In this document: one piece after another, positions 63,370 to 64,000 of the stretch | Layout of the letters: every line of letters begins with the position of its first letter | How positions within the stretch are numbered: the stretch's first letter is position 1 | Assembly (NCBI GenBank): GCA_037039925.1 | Contig: JAXRKP010000450.1 | Location: 176,001 to 240,000 of the forward strand | Origin: Doris montereyensis | Taxonomy: Eukaryota > Mollusca > Gastropoda > Nudibranchia > Dorididae | DNA length: 64,000 nt | Reading direction: 5' to 3' | Notes under the pieces: model-generated | The model's database searches: none | Told to the model about the DNA's origin: nothing | Seen by the model: only the letters and a program-made list of their open reading frames with translations | Made by a program: the position numbers and the translations under genes

Positions 63370-64000
63370 TTACCCCCTAGTCTGTCTGGCCTTGCTTTAA
63401 CATGTTTGTCTGGCCTTGCTTTAACATATCTGTCTGCCCTTCCTTTAATGGGGGGGGGGAGGGGGCACCTGGACTGACCTTGCGTTAATATGCCCATATT
63501 GACTTGCTTTAACACGTCTGTCTGGCCTTGCTTTAACACGTCTGCCTGGCCTTGCTTTAACACATCTGTCTGGCCTTGCTTTAACACATCTGTCTGCCCT
63601 TCCTTTAACATATCCTGGACTGACCTTGCGTTAATATGCCCATATTGACTTGCACACGTCTGTCTGGCCTTGCGTTAATATGCCCATATTGACTTGCTTT
63701 AACACGTCTGTCTGGCCTTGCTTTAACACGTCTGTCTGGCCTTGCTTTAACACGTCTGTCTGGCCTTGCTTTAACACGTCTGTCTGGCCTTGCTTTATAT
63801 CTGTCTGCCCTTCCATTAAGGTCGGGGGGGGCACCTGGTCTGACCTTGCTTTAATATGTCTGTTGACTTGCTTTAACACGTCTGTCTGGCCTTGCTTTAA
63901 CACGTCTGTCTGGCCTTGCTTTAACACGTCTGTCTGGCCTTGCTTTAACACGTACGTCTGGCCTTGCTTTAACACGTCTGTCTGGCCTTGATTTAACACG
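63370..64000. repeat. 24-bp minisatellite with higher-order blocks, open at window end
   Basis: Monomer ctttaacacgtctgtctggc plus cttg. Blocks of several monomers are separated by a G-run spacer (gggggggcacctg) and a gcgttaatatgcccatattg segment, giving a higher-order period of ~200-250 bp. It starts ~80 bp after the donor of the 63,181 exon and continues past the window. Confidence 0.93.

Overview
The window is animal nuclear DNA, most likely from a mollusc and probably a gastropod. The inference rests on an intron-rich animal gene (afadin/canoe), tRNA-derived SINEs, non-LTR retrotransposon debris, hAT-like and pogo-like DNA transposon remnants, and an extreme load of microsatellites and minisatellites. 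The species cannot be named from the sequence alone.

Region by region. (1) 1-6,200: simple repeats (TC, GA, TA, GACA, AAT, TTA), one SINE and copies of a ~140-bp interspersed repeat; no exon was recognised. (2) 6,206-33,144: twenty-five plus-strand exons of afadin, from the second Ras-association domain through FHA, DIL (dilute) and PDZ domains, a long Pro/Asn/Gln-rich linker, an Arg/Glu-rich coiled coil and the conserved C-terminal tail. The 5' exons (first RA domain and start codon) lie before the window. A ~3.8-kb 3' UTR follows, with a good poly(A) signal at 36,930. (3) 36,960-50,450: no intact gene. It holds two related minus-strand non-LTR reverse transcriptase fragments, kilobase-scale trinucleotide repeats, a decayed acidic coding-like stretch, a ~955-bp hAT-like element with an 8-bp target duplication, a 513-bp pogo/Tigger-like MITE, and a (CATA)n array joined to a SINE tail. 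(4) 50,473-63,291: two plus-strand exons of a second gene, the first encoding a MYND zinc finger. Between them is a ~12-kb intron, of which ~9.7 kb is a 26-27-bp minisatellite that begins at the 5' splice site and whose unit resembles that splice site. (5) 63,370-64,000: a 24-bp minisatellite running off the window.

Afadin links nectin-type adhesion molecules and Ras/Rap GTPases to cortical actin at cell junctions. The MYND gene is unassigned; nothing here ties the two genes functionally. About fourteen single-base indels break the afadin reading frame and at least two break the MYND exon, yet splice sites and residues are otherwise preserved. That pattern looks more like unpolished long-read sequence than gene decay.
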